Below, one piece after another: positions 36,298-44,923 of a stretch of 64,000 nt of DNA. The notes under the pieces were generated by a model, which saw nothing but the letters and a program-made list of their open reading frames with translations, did no database searches and was not told the DNA's origin. Made by a program: the position numbers and the translations under genes. Source of the stretch: Rhodococcus sp. HM1 (GTDB lineage Bacteria; Actinomycetota; Actinomycetes; Mycobacteriales; Mycobacteriaceae). Positions within the stretch are counted from its first letter, which is position 1. Each line of letters opens with the position of its first letter. The stretch spans positions 1 through 64,000 of the forward strand of contig NZ_JALPTB010000021.1 of NCBI RefSeq assembly GCF_023218075.1. Direction: 5' to 3'.

Positions 36298-37809
36298 ATG
36301 AATCTCACGATGTTGCTGGACATGGCGGTAGACGGCTTCGGCGACCGCATCGTGGTCGGAAGCCGCGATCTCGGTATCTCGGCGGCGCGACTGCAGGAAC
36401 TCTCGGTCGCCGGTGCCGCCGCGATCCGTGAAGCGGGAGCCGACTCCGTTGTGTATCTCGCGGTCAACGGCCCGGCGTTCCCCGTGGCCATGTTCTCGGC
36501 AGCCCGCGCCGGTGTTCCGCTCGTTCCGGTCAACTACCGGCTCGGCCGCGAACAGCTCGACGGGCTGCTCGCGAACCACCCCCGTGCACTCGGCATCGCC
36601 GACATCACTCAGGCGGAGGCTCTCGAGCGAGCAGGACTGACGGTCTTCTCACCTCAGGAATGGATCCAGAGCCTTGCGTCGTCGACGAACACCGCGTTCG
36701 ACGAGGACGATGATGTAGATACCGACGCGCCAGCTGTGGTTATCTACACCTCCGGAACCACCTCGGCGCCGAAAGGCGTGTTGCTCCGGCACGAGAATCT
36801 CACCTCGTATGTGTTCGGGTCGGTCGAGTTCGCCTCGGCCGAGGAGACCGACGCCGCGCTCGTCAGTGTCCCGCCGTACCACATCGCTGCGGTCGCGAAC
36901 GTGATCACCAACCTCTACGCCGGACGACGCACCATGGTGCTCGAGCAGTTCACCCCGGATCAGTGGCTCGACACGGTTCGCCGCGAGGAGATCACCAACG
37001 CACTCGTGGTACCCACGATGCTCGCGCGCATCGTCGAGTCCGACGCGGACAAGAGTGTTCCGAGCCTGCGCGGTCTGGCGTACGGCGGTGCTCCCATGCC
37101 TGCGAAGGTCATCGAGCGTGCCCTGCAGATGTGGCCCGAGACGGGGTTCGTCAACGCGTACGGCCTCACCGAAACCAGCTCCACCATCGCGGTTCTCGGA
37201 CCCGACGACCATCGAGCGGCGCTCGCGAGCGACGACGAGTCGGTCCGGGCGCGGCTCGGCTCGGTCGGACAGGTCGTACCCGGTATCGACCTCGAGATCC
37301 GCGACTTCGACGACAGCGTGCTCGAACCGGGTGTGATGGGACGTATCTGCGTCCGCGGCGACCAGGTCTCCGCCGAATACGCCGGCATCGGCCGGATGGT
37401 CGACGAGCGCGGATTCTTCGATACCCGCGACAAGGGCTATGTCGACGAGGAAGGCTTCCTCTTCGTGGGGGGCCGGGTGGACGACACCATCATCCGCGGC
37501 GCGGAGAACATCGCGCCCGCCGAGATCGAGGACGTCATCCTGCGACATCCGGACGTCCTGGATGTTGCCGTTGTCGGCGTTCCCGACGACGAGTGGGGAC
37601 AGCGCATCGAGGCGGCAGTCGTTCTCCGGCCCGGCGCCCCGGTCGATGCCGAAGATCTACGTGCGTTCGTGCGGGATTCGCTGCGCAGCAGCAAAACCCC
37701 CGATCGCATCGTGTACTGGGACGAACTTCCTCGGACCGAGACCGGGAAGCTCGTACGCAGGCACGTGGTGGACCGTCTCGTCAAGCAGGAGCAGTCCGCA
37801 CAGGTCTGA
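36298..37809 (+). CDS. Acyl-CoA ligase (AMP-forming)
   Basis: 503 residues of the ANL superfamily. Phosphate loop IYTSGTTSAPKGV (about 150-162), adenine motif NAYGLTETSS, the hinge region DTRDKGYVDEEG with GGRVDDTIIRGAENIAPAEI, and the catalytic Lys in RTETGKLVRR. Activates a carboxylic acid to its CoA thioester with ATP; this is one of three ligases in the window, implying either several entry substrates or re-activation of a shortened intermediate. GGAG before the ATG; terminator follows. Confidence 0.92.
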   Translation: MNLTMLLDMAVDGFGDRIVVGSRDLGISAARLQELSVAGAAAIREAGADSVVYLAVNGPAFPVAMFSAARAGVPLVPVNYRLGREQLDGLLANHPRALGIADITQAEALERAGLTVFSPQEWIQSLASSTNTAFDEDDDVDTDAPAVVIYTSGTTSAPKGVLLRHENLTSYVFGSVEFASAEETDAALVSVPPYHIAAVANVITNLYAGRRTMVLEQFTPDQWLDTVRREEITNALVVPTMLARIVESDADKSVPSLRGLAYGGAPMPAKVIERALQMWPETGFVNAYGLTETSSTIAVLGPDDHRAALASDDESVRARLGSVGQVVPGIDLEIRDFDDSVLEPGVMGRICVRGDQVSAEYAGIGRMVDERGFFDTRDKGYVDEEGFLFVGGRVDDTIIRGAENIAPAEIEDVILRHPDVLDVAVVGVPDDEWGQRIEAAVVLRPGAPVDAEDLRAFVRDSLRSSKTPDRIVYWDELPRTETGKLVRRHVVDRLVKQEQSAQV

Positions 37810-37820
37810 GTTTCATGCAT

Positions 37821-37855
37821 ATCGGTCCGGCCGGCGCAGCGCCGGCCGGACCGAT
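37821..37855. terminator. Bidirectional hairpin terminator
   Basis: 15-bp perfect stem ATCGGTCCGGCCGGC (37821-37835) with 37841-37855, 5-nt loop, between the convergent ligase and GntR genes. Confidence 0.85.
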
Positions 37856-37860
37856 GTATC

Positions 37861-38664
37861 TCAGCCGAACAGTTCGACGATAGATGCTCGGCCCGCGCCA
37901 CGTCCGAACAGAATCTTTCCGACCGAACGCAGGTGCGCGGCCCAGTGTTCTTCGGCTGCCGATCCGTCTCCGGCTGCGACGATATCGACAAGCTTTTCGT
38001 ACGAGCGGAGATTGCGGCGGAAGGCCGGCCAGGTACCTTCACGTTGGGCGCCTCGGTCCAGGGCGTACTTCTGGTGTGTTCTGACGATGTCGCGAAGCAC
38101 GCCGGCCTGGACGCTGAGGGCGTTGTTACCGCATCGCTCGGTGATGATGGCTTGGAATGTGCCGGTCAACTCGGCCCACATTTCGGGAGCTTTGTTCGAG
38201 TCCAGATCCTGCTCGGTGACTGCGCGCATCCGATCGATGCACGCGTGCAGGTCGTCGAGGTCGTCGTCGGTGCGCCGCTCTGTGAACAGCCGCGCGCAGG
38301 CAGGCTCGAAAAGGATACGGGCCTCATGGATTTCATCGACAGTGGTACCGCTCATCTGCAGGATCAATCCGACGTAGCGCGACGCCACGGAGATATCGGG
38401 AACCGACACGACGGCTCCACCGCGCGCACCGCGCTTGAGCTGGATGAGGGATTCGGCTTCGAGCAACCGATAAGCCTCGCGCAGTGTGGGACGGGAAACC
38501 CCGAACTCCTCCATGAGGGTGGTTTCCGGTGGGAGAGTGTCGCCTTCCTTCAGCTGACCGCGCACGATCTCCGTCCGGAGGCGGTCGGCGACGAGTTCGG
38601 CCGTCTTCGGGATGCGCACGGAACCCGACACTGCGCCGAGGGACGCAGCTTCTCGATTGGTCAT
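37861..38664 (-). CDS. GntR-family regulator, FadR/FCD subfamily
   Basis: 267 residues. Winged helix-turn-helix (about 18-88: RIPKTAELVADRLRTEIVRG; EFGVSRPTLREAYRLLEAE) plus a helical FCD domain. The recognition helix is the same SRPTLREA as in the other two FadR-type regulators, but the rest is more distant (PPETTLMEEF; GARGGAVVSVP). It is divergent from the MaoC-type dehydratase operon, with an operator-like site between, and may respond to a different effector on similar DNA sites. Confidence 0.92.
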   Translation of the reverse strand: MTNREAASLGAVSGSVRIPKTAELVADRLRTEIVRGQLKEGDTLPPETTLMEEFGVSRPTLREAYRLLEAESLIQLKRGARGGAVVSVPDISVASRYVGLILQMSGTTVDEIHEARILFEPACARLFTERRTDDDLDDLHACIDRMRAVTEQDLDSNKAPEMWAELTGTFQAIITERCGNNALSVQAGVLRDIVRTHQKYALDRGAQREGTWPAFRRNLRSYEKLVDIVAAGDGSAAEEHWAAHLRSVGKILFGRGAGRASIVELFG

Positions 38665-38722
38665 GGTCCGAGATTACGTCCTTACGCCCCTGTCTCTTCG
38701 AGTTATCTTCCTCAATAGCTTT

Positions 38723-38738
38723 ACATCTATGACTAAGT
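38723..38738. promoter_or_regulatory. Shared operator, degenerate left arm
   Basis: ACATCTA-TG-ACTAAGT: the right arm is exact and the left arm has two or three mismatches. It lies between the GntR gene and the MaoC-type gene. Confidence 0.4.
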
Positions 38739-38845
38739 GCACCTACTGTAAGAGCGACCGGCGAGGCGGATCACACGCCCGCCCACTCAGCCGCTTCGAA
38801 GCGCCGGGCACGGTCGCGGCGCTCCATCGACCACGGAGGTACTCC

Positions 38846-40126
38846 ATGAGCTCGTCGCAGACGACGGATTCCAAGCCCGAGATCTATACGTTCCGCGAGG
38901 AGGACATCCAGCGCGCGCGCGATCTGGTCGGCGTCTATCACGCGGTGACGCAGCGGGAGCAGTACACCCGTGCGACCCCGGACATCATGCGCAACTTTGC
39001 ACGCAGCTACGGCGACGACAATCCGCTGTTCGTCGACGAGGAATACGGCCTCGACACCCGCTGGGGTGGGCAGATTGCACCGCCGATGATCAACATCGGT
39101 CTCACCAAGGACCTGCTCGCGGATCCGGTGCCGAAGGAGCAGCGTCGTCCGTCGTTCCGCGGCATCCACGTGTTCGTCTCGGGCACCACCACCGACTGGT
39201 ACCGGCCGGTCTACGACGGCGATACCCTCTACTCGTTCCAGGGCTTCGAGAACGTCGAACTCAAGGAATCCGAGTTCGCCGGCCGTTCGCTCATCGTCAC
39301 GCGCATCCACGTGCAGTTCAACCAGCGTGCCGAGGTCGTGCAGACGCAGCGTGTGATCACCATCCACACCGAGCGCCACGAGTCGAAGAAGCGCAAGAAG
39401 TACGACGCCATCGAGCCGGCGTCCTACACACCCGAGGACATCGCGAAGATCGACGAGATCTACGCGGCCGAGGTCCGACGGGGCGCGAACACCCGCTACT
39501 TCGAGGACGTGGAGGTCGGTGCGAGCCTCGGCACCATGGCGAAGGGGCCGCTGACCACCACGGACATGGTCGTGTTCCATTCGGGTGGTTACGGTTTCGC
39601 GCCGTACACGCCGTCGTCCAGCCGGTTGGCCTACAAGAACCGCCAGCGCATCGCTCCGTTCTACATCCCGAACGAGCAGGGCATCCCGGATGTGGCGCAG
39701 CGCATCCACTGGGACAGCGAGTATGCCCGCTCGATCGGTCTGCCTGCCGCATACGACTACGGCATGATGCGTGACTGCTGGCTGAGTCACTTCCTCACGG
39801 ATTGGATCGGCGACGAGGGCTGGCTCGAGACCATGTCCAGCCAGATGCGCAAGTTCAACTATCTGGGCGACACGCACATCTTCACCGGTGAGGTCGTCGG
39901 CAAGCGCATCGAGGGCGACCGCTACCTCGTCGACGTCGAACTGCGCGGCACCAGCCAGCGCGGTGAGGTCACGTGCCCGGCCACCGCGACGATCTCGCTG
40001 CCGAGCCGCGAAACCGGATTGGCGGTCCTGCCGACCGCACCGGTGGAGCTCGAGCGTGTCGCAGCGCAGATGCTCAAGCGCAGCGGCGAACTGCGTGCGG
40101 AGAAGCGTCGGGCTGCACAGGTCTGA
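38846..40126 (+). CDS. MaoC/FAS1-like double-hotdog dehydratase
   Basis: 426 residues with two hotdog domains: an N-terminal MaoC-N/FAS1-like dehydratase domain (about 30-165; IMRNFARSYGDDNPLFVDEE and GGQIAPPMINIGL) and a C-terminal hotdog (about 205-420; IHWDSEYARSIGLPAAYDYG). Probably hydrates an enoyl-CoA with a bulky or polar chain. Neither half shows the full G-D-x-N-P-x-H motif; the first has GDDNPLFVD with Val where His is usual, so the catalytic residues should be modelled. The ATG at 38846 follows GGAGGT. First gene of an operon with a crotonase. Confidence 0.82.
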   Translation: MSSSQTTDSKPEIYTFREEDIQRARDLVGVYHAVTQREQYTRATPDIMRNFARSYGDDNPLFVDEEYGLDTRWGGQIAPPMINIGLTKDLLADPVPKEQRRPSFRGIHVFVSGTTTDWYRPVYDGDTLYSFQGFENVELKESEFAGRSLIVTRIHVQFNQRAEVVQTQRVITIHTERHESKKRKKYDAIEPASYTPEDIAKIDEIYAAEVRRGANTRYFEDVEVGASLGTMAKGPLTTTDMVVFHSGGYGFAPYTPSSSRLAYKNRQRIAPFYIPNEQGIPDVAQRIHWDSEYARSIGLPAAYDYGMMRDCWLSHFLTDWIGDEGWLETMSSQMRKFNYLGDTHIFTGEVVGKRIEGDRYLVDVELRGTSQRGEVTCPATATISLPSRETGLAVLPTAPVELERVAAQMLKRSGELRAEKRRAAQV

Positions 40127-40143
40127 TCGTTCCACCCGATCAA

Positions 40144-40179
40144 CCCGCCGGGGCACGGCCTTCAGACGGCCCCGGCGGG
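40144..40179. terminator. Hairpin between MaoC-type and crotonase genes
   Basis: 11-bp perfect stem CCCGCCGGGGC (40144-40154) with 40169-40179 within the same-strand gap. It could attenuate transcription or adjust the mRNA ratio of the two genes. Confidence 0.55.
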
Positions 40180-40219
40180 TCATCCATATCCGCCTACGAC
40201 ATGCACGAACGAGGACCAC

Positions 40220-40969
40220 ATGCCGGTAACCACCGAACTCCGTAACGGTGCAGTTGTAGTGACTCTGCGGTGGACGGACAAGCGCAACGCCCTGTCGGCG
40301 GACGACGCCGTCATCGTCTCCGATGCCATCACCGCCGCCGGGTCCGAGCCAGATGCCAGGGCACTCGTCCTGACCGGGGAGGGCACCTTCTCCGCGGGTG
40401 GGGACCTGCCGTACTTCGCCGAACTCGGCCGCACGCTGACGCCCGAGGAGATTCACCACACCATCTACAGCCGTGTGCAGGGCATGGTGCGCGCACTGCG
40501 CGACTGTCCGATCCCCACGATCGCCGCCGTCGACGGCGCGGCTGTCGGGCTCGGGATGGATCTCGCGCTCGCGTGCGACATGCGGTTCGTCGGCCCTGAC
40601 GGATTCCTCATGCAGGGATGGGCCCGCGCCGGTTTGATCGCCGGAACCGGCGGGGTCGCACTGCTCCACCGCATTGCGCCGGACCTACTGTGGCAACTGC
40701 TCGCGGCACAGGAGCGCATCACCGGCGAGCGTGCGGTGGAACTGGGCCTGGCCGAACGCGGGGAACCGGACGCATTGTCCGCGGCCTTCGCCCGCGTCGA
40801 AGCACTGTCGTACGTCGATCGCCGCGTGCTCGGCGAGTACGCCGCGCTCGCGCGGAAGGCGGCCTGGCCGGCCGAGGAGAACTTCGACGACGCGGGCGCG
40901 CGGCAGGGCCACCTGCTCTGTTCCCCACAGTTCCGTGAACTCACCCATCGTCTACTCGGAAAATCCTGA
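40220..40969 (+). CDS. Crotonase-fold protein (enoyl-CoA hydratase/isomerase family)
   Basis: 249 residues with the fold's WTDKRNALSADDAV start, the oxyanion-hole segment GEGTFSAGGDLPYF and VDGAAVGLGMDLALACDMRF. The two Glu of classic hydratases are not in place: the first aligns with Met-Asp (GMDLAL) and the second with Ala (WARAGL). The fold and CoA binding are likely kept, but the reaction may be isomerisation, hydrolysis or C-C cleavage. Downstream of the MaoC-type gene; ribosome site GAGG before the ATG. Confidence 0.85.
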   Translation: MPVTTELRNGAVVVTLRWTDKRNALSADDAVIVSDAITAAGSEPDARALVLTGEGTFSAGGDLPYFAELGRTLTPEEIHHTIYSRVQGMVRALRDCPIPTIAAVDGAAVGLGMDLALACDMRFVGPDGFLMQGWARAGLIAGTGGVALLHRIAPDLLWQLLAAQERITGERAVELGLAERGEPDALSAAFARVEALSYVDRRVLGEYAALARKAAWPAEENFDDAGARQGHLLCSPQFRELTHRLLGKS

Positions 40970-40982
40970 GCGCGAAGTACTT

Positions 40983-41019
40983 ACGCCGGCCACCCTCGCG
41001 CTGCGATGGTGGCCGGCGT
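40983..41019. terminator. Bidirectional hairpin terminator
   Basis: 12-bp perfect stem ACGCCGGCCACC (40983-40994) with 41008-41019, 13-nt loop, between the convergent crotonase and GntR genes. Confidence 0.75.
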
Positions 41020-41038
41020 TCGATGTGGTGAGGCGACC

Positions 41039-41839
41039 TCAGTCCAGAACGTCACGAACCTGCGTCGACTCGTGGCCGAGGAGCAGGGAACCTCGCGATA
41101 CCGTCATGTGCTGCTGCCAGTGGTCGTAGGCGGCGTCGGCATCGCGTGCGCGCAGGAGCTTGATCAGCCGACGGCACGATCGGATCAGAAGCAGGAAGTT
41201 GCTCTCGTACCTCTCGTGGTCCCGTCGGTTCTTCTCGGCTGTGACCGCTTCCACGTGCCGTTCGAAGATCTCGTGCATCATCCCTGCGAGCAGGGCGAGG
41301 GTGGCGTTTCCGCACATCTGCACCAGTCGCAGGTGAAACGCTGCGGATCCCGCGGAGAGCGTGTCCGCGGCGTAGGACGCGGGAATGTCCTCGTCGACCA
41401 TGCGCTCGAGTTCGTCGAATTCGGCGTCACTTCCTGTCAGCGCGAGCAGTCGCGCAGCGTGCGGCTCGAGTGCCTCCCGGGCGACGAGCACATCGGCAAC
41501 CGTGGCGCCGGACAGTTCGAGAAGTAGTGACGCCGGCCGGGCAACAATCTCGGGACCGGGTACACACACCCGCGCGCCGGACCGTGAACCGCGCCGTACT
41601 TCGACGAGCCGTTCGGATTCGAGTACTCGCACGGCTTCGCGCAGGGTCGGTCTGCTCACGGAGAAGTGCTCCATGAGTTCGGCCTCGTGCGGTAGCCGAT
41701 CGCCGTCGGCGAGTTGACCGTCGACGATCATGCGCCGCAGCCTCAATGCCACCAATTCGGCCGTCTTGGGCGTACGTACCGGACGCGACGATGCGGTGTC
41801 GAGCGAGTCGAAAATCGGTGCGATCGATTCATCGGCCAC
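41039..41839 (-). CDS. GntR-family regulator, FadR/FCD subfamily
   Basis: 266 residues, a close paralogue of the regulator at 16713-17510: the first 110 residues differ at few positions (for example LRRMIVDGQLADGDRLPHEA against LRRMIVDGELKDGDHLPHEA). The FCD domains differ more (for example DEDIPASYAADTLSAGSAAF here), which suggests shared DNA sites with different or partly overlapping effectors. GTG start. Divergent from the aldolase/DUF35 operon with an operator-like site between. Confidence 0.92.
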   Translation of the reverse strand: MADESIAPIFDSLDTASSRPVRTPKTAELVALRLRRMIVDGQLADGDRLPHEAELMEHFSVSRPTLREAVRVLESERLVEVRRGSRSGARVCVPGPEIVARPASLLLELSGATVADVLVAREALEPHAARLLALTGSDAEFDELERMVDEDIPASYAADTLSAGSAAFHLRLVQMCGNATLALLAGMMHEIFERHVEAVTAEKNRRDHERYESNFLLLIRSCRRLIKLLRARDADAAYDHWQQHMTVSRGSLLLGHESTQVRDVLD

Positions 41840-41953
41840 GAATTACCTCCGGGAACAGGCGAGGGAGTCGCAGGGCACTCGCTCGAGGGATGCAGTCGAC
41901 CGTCATGGTGGGACCATCGGCCCACTATCGGCTGACGCTGGTGTTACTATGAC

Positions 41954-41969
41954 TCATAGCTTACTATGT
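41954..41969. promoter_or_regulatory. Shared operator between GntR and aldolase-like genes
   Basis: TCATAGC-TT-ACTATGT: exact right arm, two mismatches in the left. A further ACTAT lies at 41946-41950. The site could serve both divergent genes. Confidence 0.45.
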
Positions 41970-42095
41970 GATACACGTCATTGGTATGTTTTCGCGATGA
42001 CATGCGTGTGAAGCCGGTACGGGCTCCACGCGGGTGCCGTTGGCGCTCGCTATTGGTTCCTCGACCGACCGGAATTACCGAACGGAGAAGCTGTC

Positions 42096-43289
42096 TTGAG
42101 CAACGGCCTGCGGGATGTCGCCATCGTCGGTGTCGGAGCCACCCCCTATTACAAGCGTGGAGGATCTGCGCCCCAAACGATTACGGAGCTTGCCGGTAAG
42201 GCGATCCTCGCGGCGTGCGAGGACGCGGGAATCTCGGTGAAGGACATCGACGGTTTCGCCTACTACTCGGGCGCGGGTGCCGGCTACGGCGACAAGATGG
42301 ACACCGCCGACTTCATGGAAACCCTCGGTATCCCCGAGGTCACCTTCACTGCCTCGCTGACCTCCGGTGGAGGTGGCTCCGCCGGAGCTATCGGCCTGGC
42401 GCGCGCCGCCATCGTCGCCGGTGAGGCGACCACGGTGGTCACGGTCATGGCGCTGCAGCAGCAGAAGCAGCGTCTCGGCACGGTGTTCGCAGCGAGCGCC
42501 CCGAATCCGACCAACTCCTTCCTGCAACCGTCCGGTCTCGCCGGCCCGGGGCACTTGATGTCGGTGCTGGCGCGTCGTCACATGCACCTGTACGGCACCA
42601 CGCGCGATGCATTCGCCGAGATCGCCATCTCGGAGCGCCAGAATGCGCTCAATCGCCCCAAGGCCATCCAGAAGAATCCCCTCACCAAGGAGGAGTACTT
42701 CAACGGACGCATGATCGCGGATCCGTTGTGCTTGTACGACTTCTGCATGGAGACCGAAGGCGCGGTCGCAGTGATCACCACGAGTGTCGACCGTGCGAAG
42801 GATCTGCGGCAGAAGCCCGTCCCGGTCGTCGCTGTTGCGCACGGTGGTCGTCGTGAGTGGGGTCGCGCGTTCGCGTGGTACGGGATGCCCGACGAGTACT
42901 TCGCGTCGGCCGGCAACGCACCGATCGCGAAGCGTCTGTACGAGCAGTCGGGCCTGTCCGCCAAGGACATCGATGTCGCACTGCTCTACGACCACTTCTC
43001 ACCCATGGTGCTCATGCAGCTCGAGGACTACGGATTCTGTGAGCGCGGCGAAGGTGGTGCCTTCGTCGAGAGTGGCGCCATCCGGTACGACGGCGGTTCG
43101 ATCCCGGTCAATACACACGGCGGTCAGCTGTCCGAGGCCTACATCATCGGAATGACACACATCATGGAGGCGGTGGAGCAGATGCGAGGCACTGCGATCA
43201 ATCAGGTCGAGGACGCCGAGTTCGCGCTTGCGACCGGTGGTCCCGCGTCGCTGCCCGTCAGCGGTCTGATCCTGGGACGTGCGGCATGA
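42096..43289 (+). CDS. Thiolase-fold lipid-transfer protein, probable Ltp2-type aldolase
   Basis: 397 residues, SCP2-thiolase family. It starts RDVAIVGVGATPYYKRGG and has the ADFMETLGIPEVTF and HGGQLSEAYIIGM segments with the conserved His-Gly. The nucleophilic Cys of true thiolases is absent: the segment TASLTSGGGGSAGAIGLARA has Ser/Gly there. Cys-less homologues such as Ltp2 perform retro-aldol cleavage of a beta-hydroxyacyl-CoA together with a DUF35 protein, and such a gene (43286-43717) overlaps this one by 4 bp. The start is TTG 42096 with GGAG about 9 nt upstream. Cleavage to a ketone or aldehyde plus acetyl- or propionyl-CoA is inferred. Confidence 0.85.
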   Translation: MSNGLRDVAIVGVGATPYYKRGGSAPQTITELAGKAILAACEDAGISVKDIDGFAYYSGAGAGYGDKMDTADFMETLGIPEVTFTASLTSGGGGSAGAIGLARAAIVAGEATTVVTVMALQQQKQRLGTVFAASAPNPTNSFLQPSGLAGPGHLMSVLARRHMHLYGTTRDAFAEIAISERQNALNRPKAIQKNPLTKEEYFNGRMIADPLCLYDFCMETEGAVAVITTSVDRAKDLRQKPVPVVAVAHGGRREWGRAFAWYGMPDEYFASAGNAPIAKRLYEQSGLSAKDIDVALLYDHFSPMVLMQLEDYGFCERGEGGAFVESGAIRYDGGSIPVNTHGGQLSEAYIIGMTHIMEAVEQMRGTAINQVEDAEFALATGGPASLPVSGLILGRAA

Positions 43290-43717
43290 GCGACATCGTA
43301 GCTACGCCGTTGCCCGGCGAGACCGTCAAGATCACGACCGATCCGCACACCGAACCCTTCTGGCAAGCGGCCAAGGAAGAGCGCCTCGTCGCGTGCCAGT
43401 GTGCAGATTGTGGGCACTTCCGGATGCCTCCCACCCCGTTCTGCCCCGAATGCCAGTCCACGGAAAAGAAGTGGCCGGAACTGTCCGGCCGCGGCACCGT
43501 GTACAGCTTCGCGGTCGTGCACGGCTTCCCGGGCCTGCCCGACATCACCGTCGTCGGCGCGGTCATCGATCTCGAAGGTGCCGCCCCGGCCCGGCTGGTG
43601 ACGAACGTTGTCGACATCGATCCCGACGAAGTGGTAATCGGGATGGACGTCGAGGTGCGTTTCTCCCCTATCTCCGACGGGTGGAAGCTACCGGTGTTTC
43701 GCCCCGTAACGGACTGA
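43286..43717 (+). CDS. DUF35-type zinc-ribbon/OB-fold partner of the aldolase
   Basis: 143 residues. Zinc ribbon Cys39-x2-Cys42 and Cys53-x2-Cys56 (CADC, CPEC), preceded by the family's PFWQAAKEERLVAC helix, then an OB-fold (GRGTVYSFAVVHGFPG; MDVEVRFSPISDGW). Known homologues (ChsH2 DUF35 domain) stabilise and activate Ltp2-type aldolases and bind CoA thioesters. The ATGA overlap with the upstream gene supports a 1:1 complex. A strong terminator follows. Confidence 0.9.
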   Translation: MSDIVATPLPGETVKITTDPHTEPFWQAAKEERLVACQCADCGHFRMPPTPFCPECQSTEKKWPELSGRGTVYSFAVVHGFPGLPDITVVGAVIDLEGAAPARLVTNVVDIDPDEVVIGMDVEVRFSPISDGWKLPVFRPVTD

Positions 43718-43755
43718 ATCGGCGCCTGAAGGCAACTGAACAGCACACGATCTGC

Positions 43756-43795
43756 AGTCGGTGCCGCGAACATCTCGGTGTTCGCGGCACCGACT
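43756..43795 (+). terminator. Strong intrinsic terminator
   Basis: 17-bp perfect stem AGTCGGTGCCGCGAACA (43756-43772) with 43779-43795, 6-nt loop, followed by CTTCTACTT. Ends the aldolase/DUF35 transcript. Confidence 0.9.
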
Positions 43796-43817
43796 CTTCT
43801 ACTTCCGATGGAGTGGC

Positions 43818-43866
43818 ACTTAGTTAACTAAGTAGTGTTGACAACCTAAGTGGCGCGCCTCACAAT
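43818..43866 (+). promoter_or_regulatory. Shared operator (perfect palindrome) and promoter of the ABC transporter operon
   Basis: ACTTAGT-TA-ACTAAGT at 43818-43833 is a perfect palindrome. Five bases later a consensus TTGACA (43838-43843) stands 17 nt before CACAAT (43861-43866). The operator is immediately upstream of the -35, a position compatible with repression by steric block or with activation. The transporter's first ATG is at 43976, leaving a leader of about 100 nt. Confidence 0.7.
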
Positions 43867-43975
43867 AGTCAGGACGCGGCGTGCACACCCACCACTTCGA
43901 CCCGTCGAATTTCTCGCTTGTGCTCGAACGCAGGGCGCGCCCAAACCCCACGCCCAGCCGAACGAAGGGTTTTCC

Positions 43976-44923
43976 ATGTTGCGGTTCATGGCATCACGAC
44001 TACTGACGGTCGTGCCGATGCTTCTGATCCTGACGGTCATCGTGTTCCTACTCGTTGAAATCGCGCCCGGCGACCCCGCTGCGATCATCGCCGGCGCCGA
44101 TGCCTCACCCGAAGCGATCGAGGCGGTCCGGCAGCGACTCGGACTCGACCAGCCGGTGTGGCAGCAGTACCTGTCCTACGTGTGGAACGCGTTGCAGGGC
44201 GACCTCGGAACATCGTTCGCGACGAACGAACCCGTTACGGAAGTGATCGCCCGCAGGCTCCCCAGGACCTTGTCCATCGGACTGTTCGCGATGCTCATGG
44301 TCGTCCTCCTGAGCATCCCGCTCGGCATCCTTGCCGCAGTCAAGCGTGACAGCGCATACGACCGGCTCCTCACCGGCAGTTCGGTGTTCCTCCTGGCGGT
44401 TCCGCCGTTCGTGCTCGCCGCCATCCTGGTGAAGTGGTTTGCCCTCGGTGGCCTGCAGATCTTTCCGCCCACCGGTTATGCACCGATGAGCGACGGACTG
44501 GGGGAATGGCTGATGTACGCCACACTTCCCGCGATTGCGGTCGCCACAATCAGCCTCGCCGAACTCACGCGCCAGGCACGCGGCTCCATGATCGAAGCGC
44601 TGGAACAGGACTACATCCGGACCGCACGCGCCAAGGGGCTGAGCAAGATGGCGCTCGTATGTAAGCACGCGGCGAAGAACGCTTCGGTTCCGTACATCAC
44701 CATGCTCGGCCTCAACGTGGGCCGCGTCGTCGGTGCCGCCGTCATCATCGAGGCGATCTTCAACATCCAGGGTTTCGGTCAGCTCGGAGTTACTGCCGTC
44801 ATCAACCGCGACATTCCGACGATGCAGGGTGTCGTCCTCGTCAGCGGCGTGATCGTCCTGCTCGTCACCCTGCTCGTCGACATCTCGTACGGCTATCTGA
44901 ACCCGAGGATTCGCAACAAATGA
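43976..44923 (+). CDS. Peptide/nickel-type ABC transporter permease (DppB-like)
   Basis: 315 residues, six membrane segments, first LLTVVPMLLILTVIVFLLVE. Family landmarks are APGDPAAIIAGADASPE, LGLDQPVWQQYLSYV, GDLGTSFATNEPV, and the EAA-like loop LEQDYIRTARAKGLSKMALV. The ATG at 43976 follows GAAGG; the open frame extends 42 codons upstream without family sequence. First gene of an eight-gene transcript. In catabolic islands this class of importer often carries non-peptide substrates. Confidence 0.9.
   Translation: MLRFMASRLLTVVPMLLILTVIVFLLVEIAPGDPAAIIAGADASPEAIEAVRQRLGLDQPVWQQYLSYVWNALQGDLGTSFATNEPVTEVIARRLPRTLSIGLFAMLMVVLLSIPLGILAAVKRDSAYDRLLTGSSVFLLAVPPFVLAAILVKWFALGGLQIFPPTGYAPMSDGLGEWLMYATLPAIAVATISLAELTRQARGSMIEALEQDYIRTARAKGLSKMALVCKHAAKNASVPYITMLGLNVGRVVGAAVIIEAIFNIQGFGQLGVTAVINRDIPTMQGVVLVSGVIVLLVTLLVDISYGYLNPRIRNK

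Noticed and set aside
42096-43289. Calling this gene a degradative thiolase
   Set aside because: The catalytic Cys is missing and a DUF35 partner overlaps it, both pointing to an aldolase; the true thiolase begins at 63540.
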